Source: Burkholderia cepacia GG4 (GTDB taxonomy: Bacteria; Pseudomonadota; Gammaproteobacteria; Burkholderiales; Burkholderiaceae). Taken from it: a stretch of 64,000 nucleotides of DNA. The notes under the pieces were generated by a model. It saw only the letters and a list, made by a program, of their open reading frames with translations, was not told the DNA's origin and did not search any database. The position numbers and the translations under genes were made by a program. Location: positions 558,001 through 622,000 of the forward strand of contig NC_018514.1 in NCBI RefSeq assembly GCF_000292915.1, read 5' to 3'. This document shows, piece by piece, positions 51,519 to 59,488 of this stretch (position 1 is the stretch's first letter; each line of letters opens with the position of its first letter).

Positions 51519-51917
51519 TCAGCGCGTGTATTCGCCGTTGGCCTCCGGCTGGAACACGATCGCCGAGACCTTCATCAGCTTCTCCGCGCCGCTCGGCTGC
51601 ATCACTTTCACCAACTGGCCGCGTTGCGTGCCCAGCAGCGCCATACCGACCGGCGAGAACACGTTCAGGCGCCCGAGTTCGAGATTGGCGGCATCCGGAT
51701 AAACAATCGTCCAGGTAGCCTGCTCCTGGGATGCCTCGTCGAGCAGCGTGATCTGTGAGTTCATCGTGACGACGTTCGCCTTGATGGCGTTGGGCTGCAC
51801 GATGTCGGCGCGCTCGAGCAGCGTGTCGAGCATCGCCTGGAAGCGCGGGTTGTGCTCGGCGTGCTTCTCGAGGCGAGCGACGTCGAGTTCGGTCAACTGG
51901 TAAAGGCGTTGCTTCAT
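51519..51917 (-). CDS. rnk: Nucleoside diphosphate kinase regulator
   Basis: 132 residues from ATG 51917 (GGAG upstream). Rnk/GreA-like layout: N-terminal short coiled-coil 'LTELDVARLEKHAEHNPRFQAMLDTLLERADIVQP' and C-terminal FKBP-like GreA/GreB domain 'NVVTMNSQITLLDEASQEQATWTIVYPDAANLELGRLNVFSPVGMALLGTQRG' read in blocks. Rnk binds RNA polymerase secondary channel and affects nucleotide-kinase activity. The 513-nt gap upstream (51918-52430) has no supported gene. It holds a perfect 8-bp dyad TCCGGATC-GGT-GATCCGGA (52203-52221). Confidence 0.9.
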   Translation of the reverse strand: MKQRLYQLTELDVARLEKHAEHNPRFQAMLDTLLERADIVQPNAIKANVVTMNSQITLLDEASQEQATWTIVYPDAANLELGRLNVFSPVGMALLGTQRGQLVKVMQPSGAEKLMKVSAIVFQPEANGEYTR

Positions 51918-52326
51918 GGAAGTTCTCCAAATGATCGGCATGGGGCAGGCGTGGCGTGCCTATGAGGATCGCCCGGAGCCTGTCTGACCTGGCTCCGGGA
52001 GGAGACCGAGCTGTCAGATCAGGCGCCGGGCAGGGGCGAGCGGCGCCTGGGCCGTGCGTCGAACGCAGGGGTGCGCCGGATGACCGGCGCGCACACGCAC
52101 GCCGGCCGGGCCGGACAGCGAAACCGAAAGGGGCGTGAGCGCGTGCATGGTGGATGGAATATCGGCGGGCGAATAAAACCTTACGATTCTACAACACAAC
52201 CTTCCGGATCGGTGATCCGGATGTCGGCCTTTCGTCAGGCATTGTTGTGGAAATGGTTCAAGTGATAGCGATCTCGCCGAGCGGGAGCCGCTGATATTTT
52301 CCAAAATTGCAACGCTGTATGTTCAA

Positions 52327-52346
52327 ACCAAGGGTTTCCCCTTGGT
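52327..52346. promoter_or_regulatory. Inverted repeat upstream of the DUF4148 gene
   Basis: ACCAAGGG, TTTC, CCCTTGGT: a perfect 8-bp dyad 85 nt before ATG 52431. It could be a regulator site or a leader hairpin; nothing in the sequence decides between them. Confidence 0.4.
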
Positions 52347-52430
52347 ATTGCGAGCACTACACTTCCTCCATCGCTTCAGACAGTCCAGCCGGAAGCGAGG
52401 TCAAAAGAGAACATATTTCGGAGGTTCATC

Positions 52431-52760
52431 ATGAAGTCGATCATCTACGCAGCGATCGCTGCATCCGTCCTTGCCGCCCCGATCGCATCGTTCGCGCAGT
52501 CCGAGCAGGGCTTGACCCGTGAGCAGGTCCGGGCCGACCTCGTGCAACTCGAACAGAACGGCTACAAGCCGCTGGCGAGCGATTCGCAATACCCGCAGAA
52601 CATCCAGGCCGCGGAACAACGGATCCAGCCGAACCAGCCGATGCTCGCACAAGCCGATACGAGCGGCTACGGTGCGGTGGCGAGCGCTGCCGGCCAGTCG
52701 GGCCGCCGCGTGACGCGTGAAGCCCCGAATCCCGTGAACTCGGTCTACTTCGGCAACTGA
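52431..52760 (+). CDS. Exported DUF4148 protein
   Basis: 109 residues from ATG 52431 (CGGAGG 6 nt upstream). Signal peptide 'MKSIIYAAIAASVLAAPIAS' with cleavage after SFAQ. The mature start 'GLTREQVRADLVQLEQNGYKPLASDSQYPQNIQAAEQRI' is the DUF4148 signature, a small periplasmic family abundant in Burkholderia and of unknown function. The tail 'PNPVNSVYFGN' is also typical. It is followed by a bulged hairpin (52796-52827) and then an intrinsic terminator. Confidence 0.88.
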   Translation: MKSIIYAAIAASVLAAPIASFAQSEQGLTREQVRADLVQLEQNGYKPLASDSQYPQNIQAAEQRIQPNQPMLAQADTSGYGAVASAAGQSGRRVTREAPNPVNSVYFGN

Positions 52761-52870
52761 ACACCCCCGGGTCTGCCCGAGCACAGCATGTGAGCGACGG
52801 AGCGCGCACCAATTGCGCGCCTCCGTCAGCAAGAGCAGAACCTCCGTCGCCGCATTCCGGCGGCTTTCCC

Positions 52871-52901
52871 GCCCAGACGCTCGCGCGTTTGGGCCTTTTT
52901 T
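52871..52901 (+). terminator. Intrinsic terminator after the DUF4148 gene
   Basis: GCCCAGACGC, loop TCGC, GCGTTTGGGC (one G-T pair) then CTTTTTT. A second hairpin without T-run, GACGGAGCGCGC...GCGCGCCTCCGTC (52796-52827), precedes it. Confidence 0.85.
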
Positions 52902-52912
52902 GCTGGTGCGGG

Positions 52913-53374
52913 TCAGACGGACGTGACCGCCGGGGTGCCGTGGATATAGTGTTCGAGCTGGCTGATTGTGAATTGCTGGTCGGCAATCACGCTTTTCACG
53001 AGGTCGCCGATCGAGATCAGGCCGATCAGCTTGCCGTCGTGGAGGACGGGCAGGTGGCGCATCCGGTGCTCGGTCATCAGCGCCATGCACTCGTCGGTGG
53101 ATTGCGACGGTTCGACGTAGCGCACCTTGGCCGTCATGATTTCCTCGACGCGGGTGGCTTTCGACGAACGATCCTGCAGCACGACCTTGCGCGCGTAGTC
53201 GCGCTCGGTGACGATGCCTGCGATGTCTTCGCCGTCCATGACCAGCAATGCGCCGATCCCCTTTTCCGCCATCAGCTTGATGGCGTCGTAGACGAAATCG
53301 GCTTTCGCGACGGTGTAGATGGTGCGGCCCGAATCCGGCTTGGCTTTGAGAATTTGCGCGACGGTCGTGCTCAT
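52913..53374 (-). CDS. CBS-domain pair protein
   Basis: 153 residues from ATG 53374 (GGAG 7 nt upstream). Two CBS motifs: 'TIYTVAKADFVYDAIKLMAEKGIGALLVMDGEDIAGIVTERDYARKVVL' and 'VRYVEPSQSTDECMALMTEHRMRHLPVLHDGKLIGLISIGDLVKSVI', with little else. Such stand-alone pairs bind adenine nucleotides (AMP, ATP or NAD) and modulate partners. The 'RDYARK' and 'GDLVK' ends of each motif provide the ribose-phosphate contacts. No partner gene is apparent; divergent from ribA. Confidence 0.93.
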   Translation of the reverse strand: MSTTVAQILKAKPDSGRTIYTVAKADFVYDAIKLMAEKGIGALLVMDGEDIAGIVTERDYARKVVLQDRSSKATRVEEIMTAKVRYVEPSQSTDECMALMTEHRMRHLPVLHDGKLIGLISIGDLVKSVIADQQFTISQLEHYIHGTPAVTSV

Positions 53375-53551
53375 TTGCTTGCTCCGTGTGCAGGACGATG
53401 CAGGGAAGGCAGGGCGAGATGCGCGGCATCCGACGGGCCCAGTATAGCCGGGCCGGCTGCGGCAGTCGCGTGACGTTTCCAGATTAGCGGTAAACTCCGG
53501 TCACGCACTATCCACACAACTCCTACATTCCTGATCGTTTCGATTGAATTC

Positions 53552-54202
53552 ATGATGTCTTCGCGTCCCGAATCGCCCACACCGGGCAATGGCCAGGCCG
53601 ACGAGTGCGTGACGCTCGTCGCCACCGCGTCGCTACCCACGCGCTACGGTACGTTCACGTCGTACGCTTTCCGCGTATCGGGCAGCGATGCCGAACATCT
53701 CGCGCTCGTGATGGGTGACGTTGCCGGCGAGCAGTCCGTGCTGACGCGGCTGCATTCCGAGTGCCTGACCGGCGACGTCTTCGGCTCCTACCGCTGCGAT
53801 TGCGGCGAGCAGCTCGATCTCGCGTTGCGCTACATCGCGGCGGAAGACCGCGGCGTGCTGCTGTATCTGCGCGGCCACGAAGGGCGCGGCATCGGCCTGA
53901 GCAACAAGATCCGCGCATACGCGCTGCAGGAGCAAGGGCGCGACACCGTCGAGGCGAATCTCGACCTCGGCCTGCCCGACGATGCCCGCGAATACGATTC
54001 GGCCGCCGCGATTCTGCGGATCCTCGGCGTGACGTCGGTGCGCCTGATGAGCAACAACCCGAAGAAGTTCGACACGCTCGTGAAGCACGGCATTCCCGTC
54101 TGCGAACGCGTGGCGCTCGCGGTGCCGGTGCGCGAGGAAAACGAGCGTTATATCCGCACCAAGCAGGCGAAGTTCGGGCATTACTTCGAAGAAAACGAGT
54201 AA
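53552..54202 (+). CDS. ribA: GTP cyclohydrolase II
   Basis: 216 residues. Zinc ligands are Cys in '[27 protein letters not shown]' (C-x10-C-x-C). The catalytic region '[50 protein letters not shown]' and '[26 protein letters not shown]' follow as in RibA. It opens GTP to the first riboflavin precursor. It stands alone, without a RibB domain. No FMN riboswitch-like structure is evident in the 177-nt upstream gap. Confidence 0.95.
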   Translation: MMSSRPESPTPGNGQADECVTLVATASLPTRYGTFTSYAFRVSGSDAEHLALVMGDVAGEQSVLTRLHSECLTGDVFGSYRCDCGEQLDLALRYIAAEDRGVLLYLRGHEGRGIGLSNKIRAYALQEQGRDTVEANLDLGLPDDAREYDSAAAILRILGVTSVRLMSNNPKKFDTLVKHGIPVCERVALAVPVREENERYIRTKQAKFGHYFEENE

Positions 54203-54445
54203 CCCCGGTCGGCGCGCGGACGTCCGTTCGGGCGTCGCGCGCTCGCTCATCCGGCGAACCCCGTGCGGGAAGGTGCATCCCGCGGCATTCATTTCTCGCG
54301 GCCTGTACGCTCGGCCGTCAGCATTGCCTGCCGTTCGGCGCGTCGATCGCGATTCCTCCGCTTCCGCATTCGGGCTTGTGACGCGACGGTGTTGCGTGCA
54401 TGTGGTCCGTCGCGCCCCGGCACCTTCTGGACGTTGCGATCACGC

Positions 54446-55027
54446 ATGAACCTGCCGTTGAAGATCGACACCGAGCGTTTGACGTTGCGTCGCTGGCGAC
54501 CGGACGACGCCGGCGCGCTGGCGGCGATGCATGCGGATCCCGACGTGACCGCGTGGCTCGCGCGTGGACCGATGTCCGCCGATGAAGCAGGTGGCGTCAT
54601 CGCACGCTTCGACACGCCTTTCGACGCACATGGTTTCGGTGTGTGGGCGATCGAACGCCGCGCCGATGGCGCGCTGATCGGGCTCTGCGGCCTGTCGCGC
54701 GAAGTGCGCCGCGAACATCCGATGGCGCCGTGCGTCGAGATCCTGTGGCGCCAGGCCCGCTCATCGTGGGGGCATGGCCATGTCGCCGAGGCGGCTGCTG
54801 CGGTATTGGCCGACGGGTTCGGACGGATCGGACTCGATGAGATCTTCGCGTGGACGGCCGCTACCAACCTGCGTTCGCGGTGTGTGGCACAGCGCCTCGG
54901 GATGCTGCGGCAATCGGCACGCGACTTCGATCATCCGGCGTTGCCGGAAGGGCATGCGTTGCGGCGGCATGTCGTGTTTGTTGCGCGCGCAGCGACCGTG
55001 GGCTTCGACGGCGACGTCCGGGCTTGA
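54446..55027 (+). CDS. GNAT N-acetyltransferase, RimJ-like
   Basis: 193 residues from ATG 54446; no strong ribosome site. 'IDTERLTLRRWRPDDAGALAAMHADPDV' is the start of RimJ/RimL-type GNATs. 'GLCGLSREV' and 'VEILWRQARSSWGHGHVAEAAAAVLADGFGRIGLDEIFAWTAATNLRSRCVAQRLGM' carry the acetyl-CoA pyrophosphate loop (Q/R-x-x-G-x-G/A, here SSWGHGHVAEA). The acceptor could be a protein N-terminus, an amino acid or an antibiotic. Stands alone. Confidence 0.9.
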   Translation: MNLPLKIDTERLTLRRWRPDDAGALAAMHADPDVTAWLARGPMSADEAGGVIARFDTPFDAHGFGVWAIERRADGALIGLCGLSREVRREHPMAPCVEILWRQARSSWGHGHVAEAAAAVLADGFGRIGLDEIFAWTAATNLRSRCVAQRLGMLRQSARDFDHPALPEGHALRRHVVFVARAATVGFDGDVRA

Positions 55028-55301
55028 CGGCCAGGGCATGCGTGCCTGTCAACGCCATCCAGCGTTCTGCAGGGCGATCCGGTAGCCCGGCGTCCTCGAC
55101 GTCTGTCTGCATGTTTCCCGATACGGATTGAACGACCTCACGCGCATGAAGCGGTGCGGTTGCGCGTGCGCATGCGACGCCCCACGGTCAGGACTTCGGG
55201 TGGTGCGACGGCTGATGCACGGATGGGCGAGCGAGAGGGCGCTCGGTGTGCGTGGAAGGCAAATGCGCGTGGCGGCGATATGTCCCCGATAAACCACGCA
55301 G

Positions 55302-55361
55302 GCAAGAAAAAGCCCGCTACTGGAGCGGGCTGAATCCATGTTTGGAGACATGGAGGAGACA
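55302..55361 (-). ncRNA. Candidate small RNA with anti-Shine-Dalgarno segment
   Basis: A self-contained minus-strand transcription unit of about 60 nt. It has a -35 TTGCCA (55396-55391), 17-nt spacer, -10 TAAAGT (55373-55368), then a predicted start near 55361. The RNA would begin with GUCUCCUCC, form a first stem CCAUGU-CUCCAA-ACAUGG, and end in an intrinsic terminator AGCCCGCU-CCAGU-AGCGGGCU-UUUUC (55331-55305). CUCCUCC can pair with GGAGGAG ribosome sites, and CUCC is repeated in the loop. Beta-proteobacterial Hfq-bound sRNAs of this design are known; no identity is claimed. Confidence 0.7.
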
Positions 55362-55367
55362 GACGCA

Positions 55368-55396
55368 ACTTTAAGGGAAAACCCGAGGGATGGCAA
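55368..55396 (-). promoter_or_regulatory. Sigma-70 promoter of the small RNA candidate
   Basis: Minus strand: -35 TTGCCA (55396-55391), exactly 17 nt, -10 TAAAGT (55373-55368). The only downstream product before the terminator is the roughly 60-nt RNA at 55302-55361. Confidence 0.65.
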
Positions 55397-55558
55397 GCCC
55401 TAGTTGTAATTGTGCAACGCAGCGCTGCCGGATCCTCTCCGCGAGGGCGGGGCAGCCGTTCGTCGGGCCTGTTTCATCGTCCCGCCGAGTCCTGCCGCAG
55501 GCCGGTCGTCCGCCAGTGCGGCGGCGGCTGTCGCAGTTCGGCACCGCCGTTCCCGCGC

Positions 55559-56320
55559 TCACAGGCCGCCTGCCCGCGCATGCGCGGCAAACGCACCGAA
55601 CCGTTCCTGCGCGACCGGCAGCGCGTACTTGTCGCGCATCTCCGTCTCGATCCACGCACAGGCCTCGCGTGCGCAATCGGTGAGCGCGTGCCGTGTCGTG
55701 TGCCCGTCGATGTCGTAGACGAATCGCACGCCCACCTCGTCGTCGGACACCTGGCGCTGCAACTGGTTGAGTTGCAGTTGCGGCCCGTGCCGCTGCGACA
55801 GCACGCGCAATTCGTCGAAGTGATATTCGAGCCAGTCGGCGAAGAACAGTGCATCGCTGTGGCACCGCAGGCGGAACGCCGCGCTGCGCGACGGCCGCTG
55901 CGTGGCGTCGCCCGTGGCCTGCGGCTCGCCGGTTGGCGCGATGGCGGCATCGACGGGTGCGAGCGGGTGCCGGATGTGCCGGTACGGTTCATGATCGCGC
56001 AGCGCGTGCCACAGCAGTTCGTCGCCGGCGGCGCCGGACGGCTGCATCGTCAGATCGTGCCGGCCGTCGCCGGTAGCGGCGATGTCGCGGATCACGAGCC
56101 GCAGCGAGCAGAGCGGCTCGTCGGCGACCAGCAGCGTCGCCGCGCGCGGCAGCCCGCAGACGAGCGGCGCGGCGCCGGCCGCACGAAACACGAGCCCGCG
56201 GCGATCGAGCCGCACGAGCGGCAGCGGCCGCGGAAACGACGGGTAGGCGACCGTGATGCGGGCGCCGCCGGCGCTCGTCAACCCGGGCATCATCGCGCGA
56301 AAGACCTGAGACTGGTCCAA
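55559..56320 (-). CDS. Conserved protein encoded downstream of cepI (BCAM1871-like)
   Basis: 253 residues from TTG 56320. This rare start is supported by GGAG at 7-nt spacing, while the nearer ATGs (residues 10 and 11) have none. The N-terminal half ('RITVAYPSFPRPLPLVRLDRRGLVFRAAGAAPLVCGLPRAATLLVADEPLCSLRLVIRDI') looks like a beta-rich flagellar-brake/PilZ-adjacent fold, but I cannot assign it firmly. The C-terminal half is helical ('ADWLEYHFDELRVLSQRHGPQLQLNQLQRQVS'). It starts 52 nt after the cepI stop, matching the gene co-transcribed with cepI in B. cenocepacia. Confidence 0.75.
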   Translation of the reverse strand: MDQSQVFRAMMPGLTSAGGARITVAYPSFPRPLPLVRLDRRGLVFRAAGAAPLVCGLPRAATLLVADEPLCSLRLVIRDIAATGDGRHDLTMQPSGAAGDELLWHALRDHEPYRHIRHPLAPVDAAIAPTGEPQATGDATQRPSRSAAFRLRCHSDALFFADWLEYHFDELRVLSQRHGPQLQLNQLQRQVSDDEVGVRFVYDIDGHTTRHALTDCAREACAWIETEMRDKYALPVAQERFGAFAAHARAGGL

Positions 56321-56372
56321 GGTGGTTCTCCTTCGTTACGATGCCGCCCGGCCGGACTACGCGCGTTCCGGC

Positions 56373-56981
56373 TCAGGCGGCGATGGCTTGCCGGGCAGCC
56401 CGTCCCGGCTCGATTCCTAGTGAGGCAAACGTTTGCGGATCGATGTCGATCCAGCACGCGACAACCAGACGACCGTCCACCTGTTTCGGGGGACCTGCCC
56501 GGTGCGCGTGCACGCCGATCCGGCGGAACAGCCGCTCCATGCTCGCGAACGTCACGCCGATCAGCTGCCGCGCGCCCAGTTGCGCCGCGCATTCGACGAC
56601 CGCGGCGAGCATCGGGCGGACGGCCCACTCGGCGTTGCCCGGCCCGCCTTCGTCGTCGCTCGCCGCGAACCGCGACAGCTCCCAGACGGCGGCCGATTGC
56701 GGCAGCGCGACGTCTTCGGCGATCAGGTCGGCAAACAGCGACTTCAGCAGATACGGGCGAGTGGTCGGCAACAGGCGCGCACATCCGCACACGTCGCCGC
56801 CGGCGTTTCTCGCGAACACGTAGACGGTATCGTCGCGATCGAACTGGTCGCGCTCGAAGCTTTCGTTCGCCGACGGGAGCGCCCAACCGAGCTGCTCGAC
56901 GAACACGCGGCGCCGATAGCGCCCGAGATCCGCTGCAAGTTCGTGTGGCAACCGCCCTTCCTCGTGAACGAAGGTCCGCAT
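56373..56981 (-). CDS. cepI: N-acyl-homoserine lactone synthase CepI
   Basis: 202 residues, the length of CepI. The LuxI-family residues are in place: 'LGRYRRRVFVEQLGW' near residue 20, 'FDRDDTVYVFARN' near 45, 'CGCARLLPTTRPYLL' near 65, and 'VWELSRFA' near 99. The whole sequence matches the B. cepacia complex CepI as I recall it. It makes octanoyl- (and some hexanoyl-) homoserine lactone from SAM and acyl-ACP. A cep box lies 62 nt upstream; rsaM and cepR follow on the far side. Confidence 0.97.
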   Translation of the reverse strand: MRTFVHEEGRLPHELAADLGRYRRRVFVEQLGWALPSANESFERDQFDRDDTVYVFARNAGGDVCGCARLLPTTRPYLLKSLFADLIAEDVALPQSAAVWELSRFAASDDEGGPGNAEWAVRPMLAAVVECAAQLGARQLIGVTFASMERLFRRIGVHAHRAGPPKQVDGRLVVACWIDIDPQTFASLGIEPGRAARQAIAA

Positions 56982-57042
56982 GGTGTCCTCGGATCGGTAC
57001 TTTGGTATGCCCGCATTACATCGCGCGTCCCGAGGAGGCGGT

Positions 57043-57060
57043 AACTGGTAACTCTTACAG
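57043..57060 (-). promoter_or_regulatory. cep box (CepR-binding site) upstream of cepI
   Basis: Minus strand CTGTAAGAGTTACCAGTT, the lux-box-like dyad described for the cepI promoter. Its near edge is 62 nt from the cepI ATG, placing it at about -44 for a typical leader. CepR bound to C8-HSL would activate cepI here. Confidence 0.9.
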
Positions 57061-57190
57061 GGTGAGGCCGCGCCGACACCATTCGACCGGTGGGAACGGT
57101 TTCTTGATCGGCGGGATTGAAATACCGGCGGCTTTTGCTTATAAAGAGCGCCAGTCTTGCGGAAACATCAGAGGAAAGCGCGGCCGGTTG

Positions 57191-57634
57191 TCACTGGAGC
57201 GTTGGACCGGCATGATAGGCGTCGTTGCGACCGAGCAGCGACGACGCGACCGCGGCGGGCCAGTCGATGCACGCGAGCCGCGTGGCGAGCACGGCGGCCG
57301 TGCGGAACATGCCGAGGTCGGCGCCCGTGGCGTCGACGGCCATGATGTTGCTGCGGACGTCGCCGCCCGCGATCACGAACGTGCCCGTCGCGCGTTCGAG
57401 ATACCAGTCCCACCCGACCGTCAGGTATGCGACGCCGGCGCTGGCCGGGCGCTGCCATTCGGTATAGCCGGCCAGGCGCGCGTCGATGGTGTTGTCGCGC
57501 AGTTCCGCGAGCAGCGATGCATCGACGCCGCTCGCGACATGGTCGAGCGCGAGCGCGGCCAGTGCGCTTTCGGACAGGCGCACGTAGCCGTCCGGAGACG
57601 GACTGCGGACCGGGTGCAACAAAAGTGAAGTCAT
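57191..57634 (-). CDS. rsaM: RsaM-like quorum-sensing modulator
   Basis: 147 residues, the length of B. cenocepacia RsaM, and located between cepI and cepR as there. Recognisable segments: 'PDGYVRLSESALAALALDHVASGVDASLLAELRDNTIDARLAGYTEW', 'VAYLTVGWDWYLERATGTFVIAGGDVRSNIMAVDATGADLG', 'LACIDWPAAVA'. RsaM proteins have no DNA-binding motif yet strongly restrain acyl-HSL production, mechanism not settled. Transcribed away from cepR with a cep-box-like dyad between. Confidence 0.93.
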   Translation of the reverse strand: MTSLLLHPVRSPSPDGYVRLSESALAALALDHVASGVDASLLAELRDNTIDARLAGYTEWQRPASAGVAYLTVGWDWYLERATGTFVIAGGDVRSNIMAVDATGADLGMFRTAAVLATRLACIDWPAAVASSLLGRNDAYHAGPTLQ

Positions 57635-57670
57635 GCGCGGAATGTATCAGCCCCGAACCGGCGCTGGCAC

Positions 57671-57686
57671 CTGACAGGTATGACAG
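57671..57686. promoter_or_regulatory. cep-box-like dyad between rsaM and cepR
   Basis: CTGACAGGTATGACAG keeps the outer CTG...CAG and overall 16-bp length of the cep-box core but is imperfect inside. It lies 37 nt from rsaM and 21 nt from cepR, so it could serve CepR control of rsaM and cepR autoregulation. Confidence 0.5.
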
Positions 57687-57707
57687 CGTGACGTTGTCGG
57701 AGAAAGA

Positions 57708-58427
57708 ATGGAATTGCGCTGGCAGGATGCCTACCAACAATTCAGTGCCGCGGAAGACGAGCAGCAGCTCTTCCAGCGGATCGCTGCTTATTCTAAACGC
57801 CTGGGCTTCGAATATTGCTGTTACGGCATTCGCGTGCCGCTGCCCGTCTCGAAGCCGGCGGTCGCGATCTTCAACACCTATCCGGACGGCTGGATGGCGC
57901 ACTACCAGGCGCAGAACTACATCGAGATCGACTCGACGGTTCGCGACGGCGTGCAGAGCACCAACATGATCGTCTGGCCGGACGTCGACCGGATCGAGCC
58001 GTGCCCGTTGTGGCAGGACGCACGCGACTACGGGCTGTCGGTGGGTGTCGCGCAGTCGAGCTGGGCGGCGCGCGGTGCGTTCGGGCTGTTGAGCATCGCG
58101 CGCCATGCCGACCGGCTCACGCCGGCCGAGATCAACATGCTGACGCTGCAGACGAACTGGCTCGCGAACCTGTCGCATTCGCTGATGAGCCGCTTCGTGG
58201 TGCCGAAGCTGTCGCCCGAGTCGGGCGTCACGCTGACCGCGCGCGAGCGCGAGGTGCTGTGCTGGACGGCCGAAGGCAAGACCGCATGCGAGATCGGCCA
58301 GATCCTCAGCATCTCGGAGCGCACGGTCAACTTCCACGTGAACAACATCCTCGAGAAGCTCGGCGCGACAAACAAGGTCCAGGCGGTCGTCAAGGCGATT
58401 GGGGCCGGGCTCATCGAGACGCCCTGA
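57708..58427 (+). CDS. cepR: LuxR-family quorum-sensing regulator CepR
   Basis: 239 residues, the length of CepR. The autoinducer domain (about 15-165) shows the conserved ligand-pocket Trp, Tyr and Asp in 'DGWMAHYQAQNYIEIDSTVRDG' and 'WPDVDRIEPCPLWQDARDYGLSVGV'. The HTH is 'LTAREREVLCWTAEGKTACEIGQILSISERTVNFHVNNILEKLGATNKVQAVVKAI'. With octanoyl-HSL it binds cep boxes. Divergent from rsaM. Confidence 0.97.
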   Translation: MELRWQDAYQQFSAAEDEQQLFQRIAAYSKRLGFEYCCYGIRVPLPVSKPAVAIFNTYPDGWMAHYQAQNYIEIDSTVRDGVQSTNMIVWPDVDRIEPCPLWQDARDYGLSVGVAQSSWAARGAFGLLSIARHADRLTPAEINMLTLQTNWLANLSHSLMSRFVVPKLSPESGVTLTAREREVLCWTAEGKTACEIGQILSISERTVNFHVNNILEKLGATNKVQAVVKAIGAGLIETP

Positions 58428-58473
58428 CACGGCCGCGGCGGCGGGGCGGCCGTGTCGCACGGGCCGCAGCCGC

Positions 58474-59181
58474 TCACTCCATCATCGGCTCCGCTTCCTT
58501 CGCGGTCCAGCTCACGCTGGAAATGCTTTTCTCCATGCTCATCCGGCTCGCGATCTGCTCGAGCTTCTGCTGATCCTTCGGATGCAGCTTCAGCGTCGCG
58601 GTCACCTTCAGCCGGTCCGGCTGGTCGGGCACGTCCTCGCTCGTCAGGCTCTGGAACGACAACGGTTTCGCGTACATCGAATTCGACAGCAGCGTGCGGA
58701 TGTGCACTTCGTCGGCGGTCAGGCAGATCACGGTGATCTGGTATTCGCGCACGAGATCGGCGTTCGACACGGGGGTCGCATTGATCGCCTGGCTGACGCC
58801 GCGCAGCACGGTGTTGGTGAGCAGCACGACGCCCGTGCCGGCGAGCGCCGGCACGAAATGGCCGGAGCCGGCCAGCACGCCGACGGCGGCCGAGCACCAC
58901 AGCGTCGCGGCCGTGTTGATGCCCTGGATCGAGCCCTTGTCACGCATGATCACGCCGCCGCCGAGGAAGCCGACGCCCGACACGACGTACGCGGCGATCT
59001 GCGTGACGCCGGCCACGCCGTTGCCGGTCAGCACGCCGAGCGTGACGAACAGGCACGCGCCGCTCGCGACGAGCGTGATGGTGCGCAGGCCCGCCGTGCG
59101 CTGGCGCATCTGGCGTTCGAGGCCGATCGCGACGCCGCAGGCGAACGCGGTGAAAAGACGGAGTGCGAAATCGAGAGTCAT
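58474..59181 (-). CDS. MgtC/SapB-family membrane protein
   Basis: 235 residues from ATG 59181 (AGGA upstream). MgtC hallmarks: 'LFTAFACGVAIGLERQMRQRTAGLRTITLVASGACLFV' and 'GVGFLGGGVIMRDKGSIQGINTAATLWCSAAVGVLAGSG', four or five membrane segments, then a soluble ACT-like C-terminal domain (about 150-235). MgtC proteins limit F1Fo ATP synthase or support growth at low Mg2+ and in macrophages. The 307-nt upstream gap (59182-59488) shows no gene, and I do not see an M-box or proline-rich leader peptide. Confidence 0.92.
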   Translation of the reverse strand: MTLDFALRLFTAFACGVAIGLERQMRQRTAGLRTITLVASGACLFVTLGVLTGNGVAGVTQIAAYVVSGVGFLGGGVIMRDKGSIQGINTAATLWCSAAVGVLAGSGHFVPALAGTGVVLLTNTVLRGVSQAINATPVSNADLVREYQITVICLTADEVHIRTLLSNSMYAKPLSFQSLTSEDVPDQPDRLKVTATLKLHPKDQQKLEQIASRMSMEKSISSVSWTAKEAEPMME

Positions 59182-59488
59182 GGTTGTCCTGCCGTGCAAA
59201 GAGCGCGTGCCGGCCCGCGTCGCGGCGGCGCGATGCCGAAGGCGACACGATGGCCGTCAGCGCGCGGTACTGTACCGCGCGAATGCGTCATTCAGTGTGA
59301 AACGGGCGGCGTGCGGGCTCGCGGAACGCGAGCCGCGGCAGGAGAACTGCGGCGGACAGGCGTTCAGGCGGCAAGCGGCGCACGCAACGGAGTGCTGCAA
59401 CTGTCCACGATGGTTCCTGAAGGAAGAATGGGCGGCATTCTAGTGGGTCGCCCGCGCAGGCGTCAATCGGTTCGGGTCGGGCGGCGCG

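Noticed and set aside
53397..53551. Possible FMN riboswitch before ribA
   Set aside because: The short leader shows none of the conserved RFN-element blocks.
59182..59488. Possible Mg2+ leader (M-box or proline-rich peptide) before the MgtC-family gene
   Set aside because: No conserved M-box segments and no proline-codon run in a leader ORF could be found by eye.
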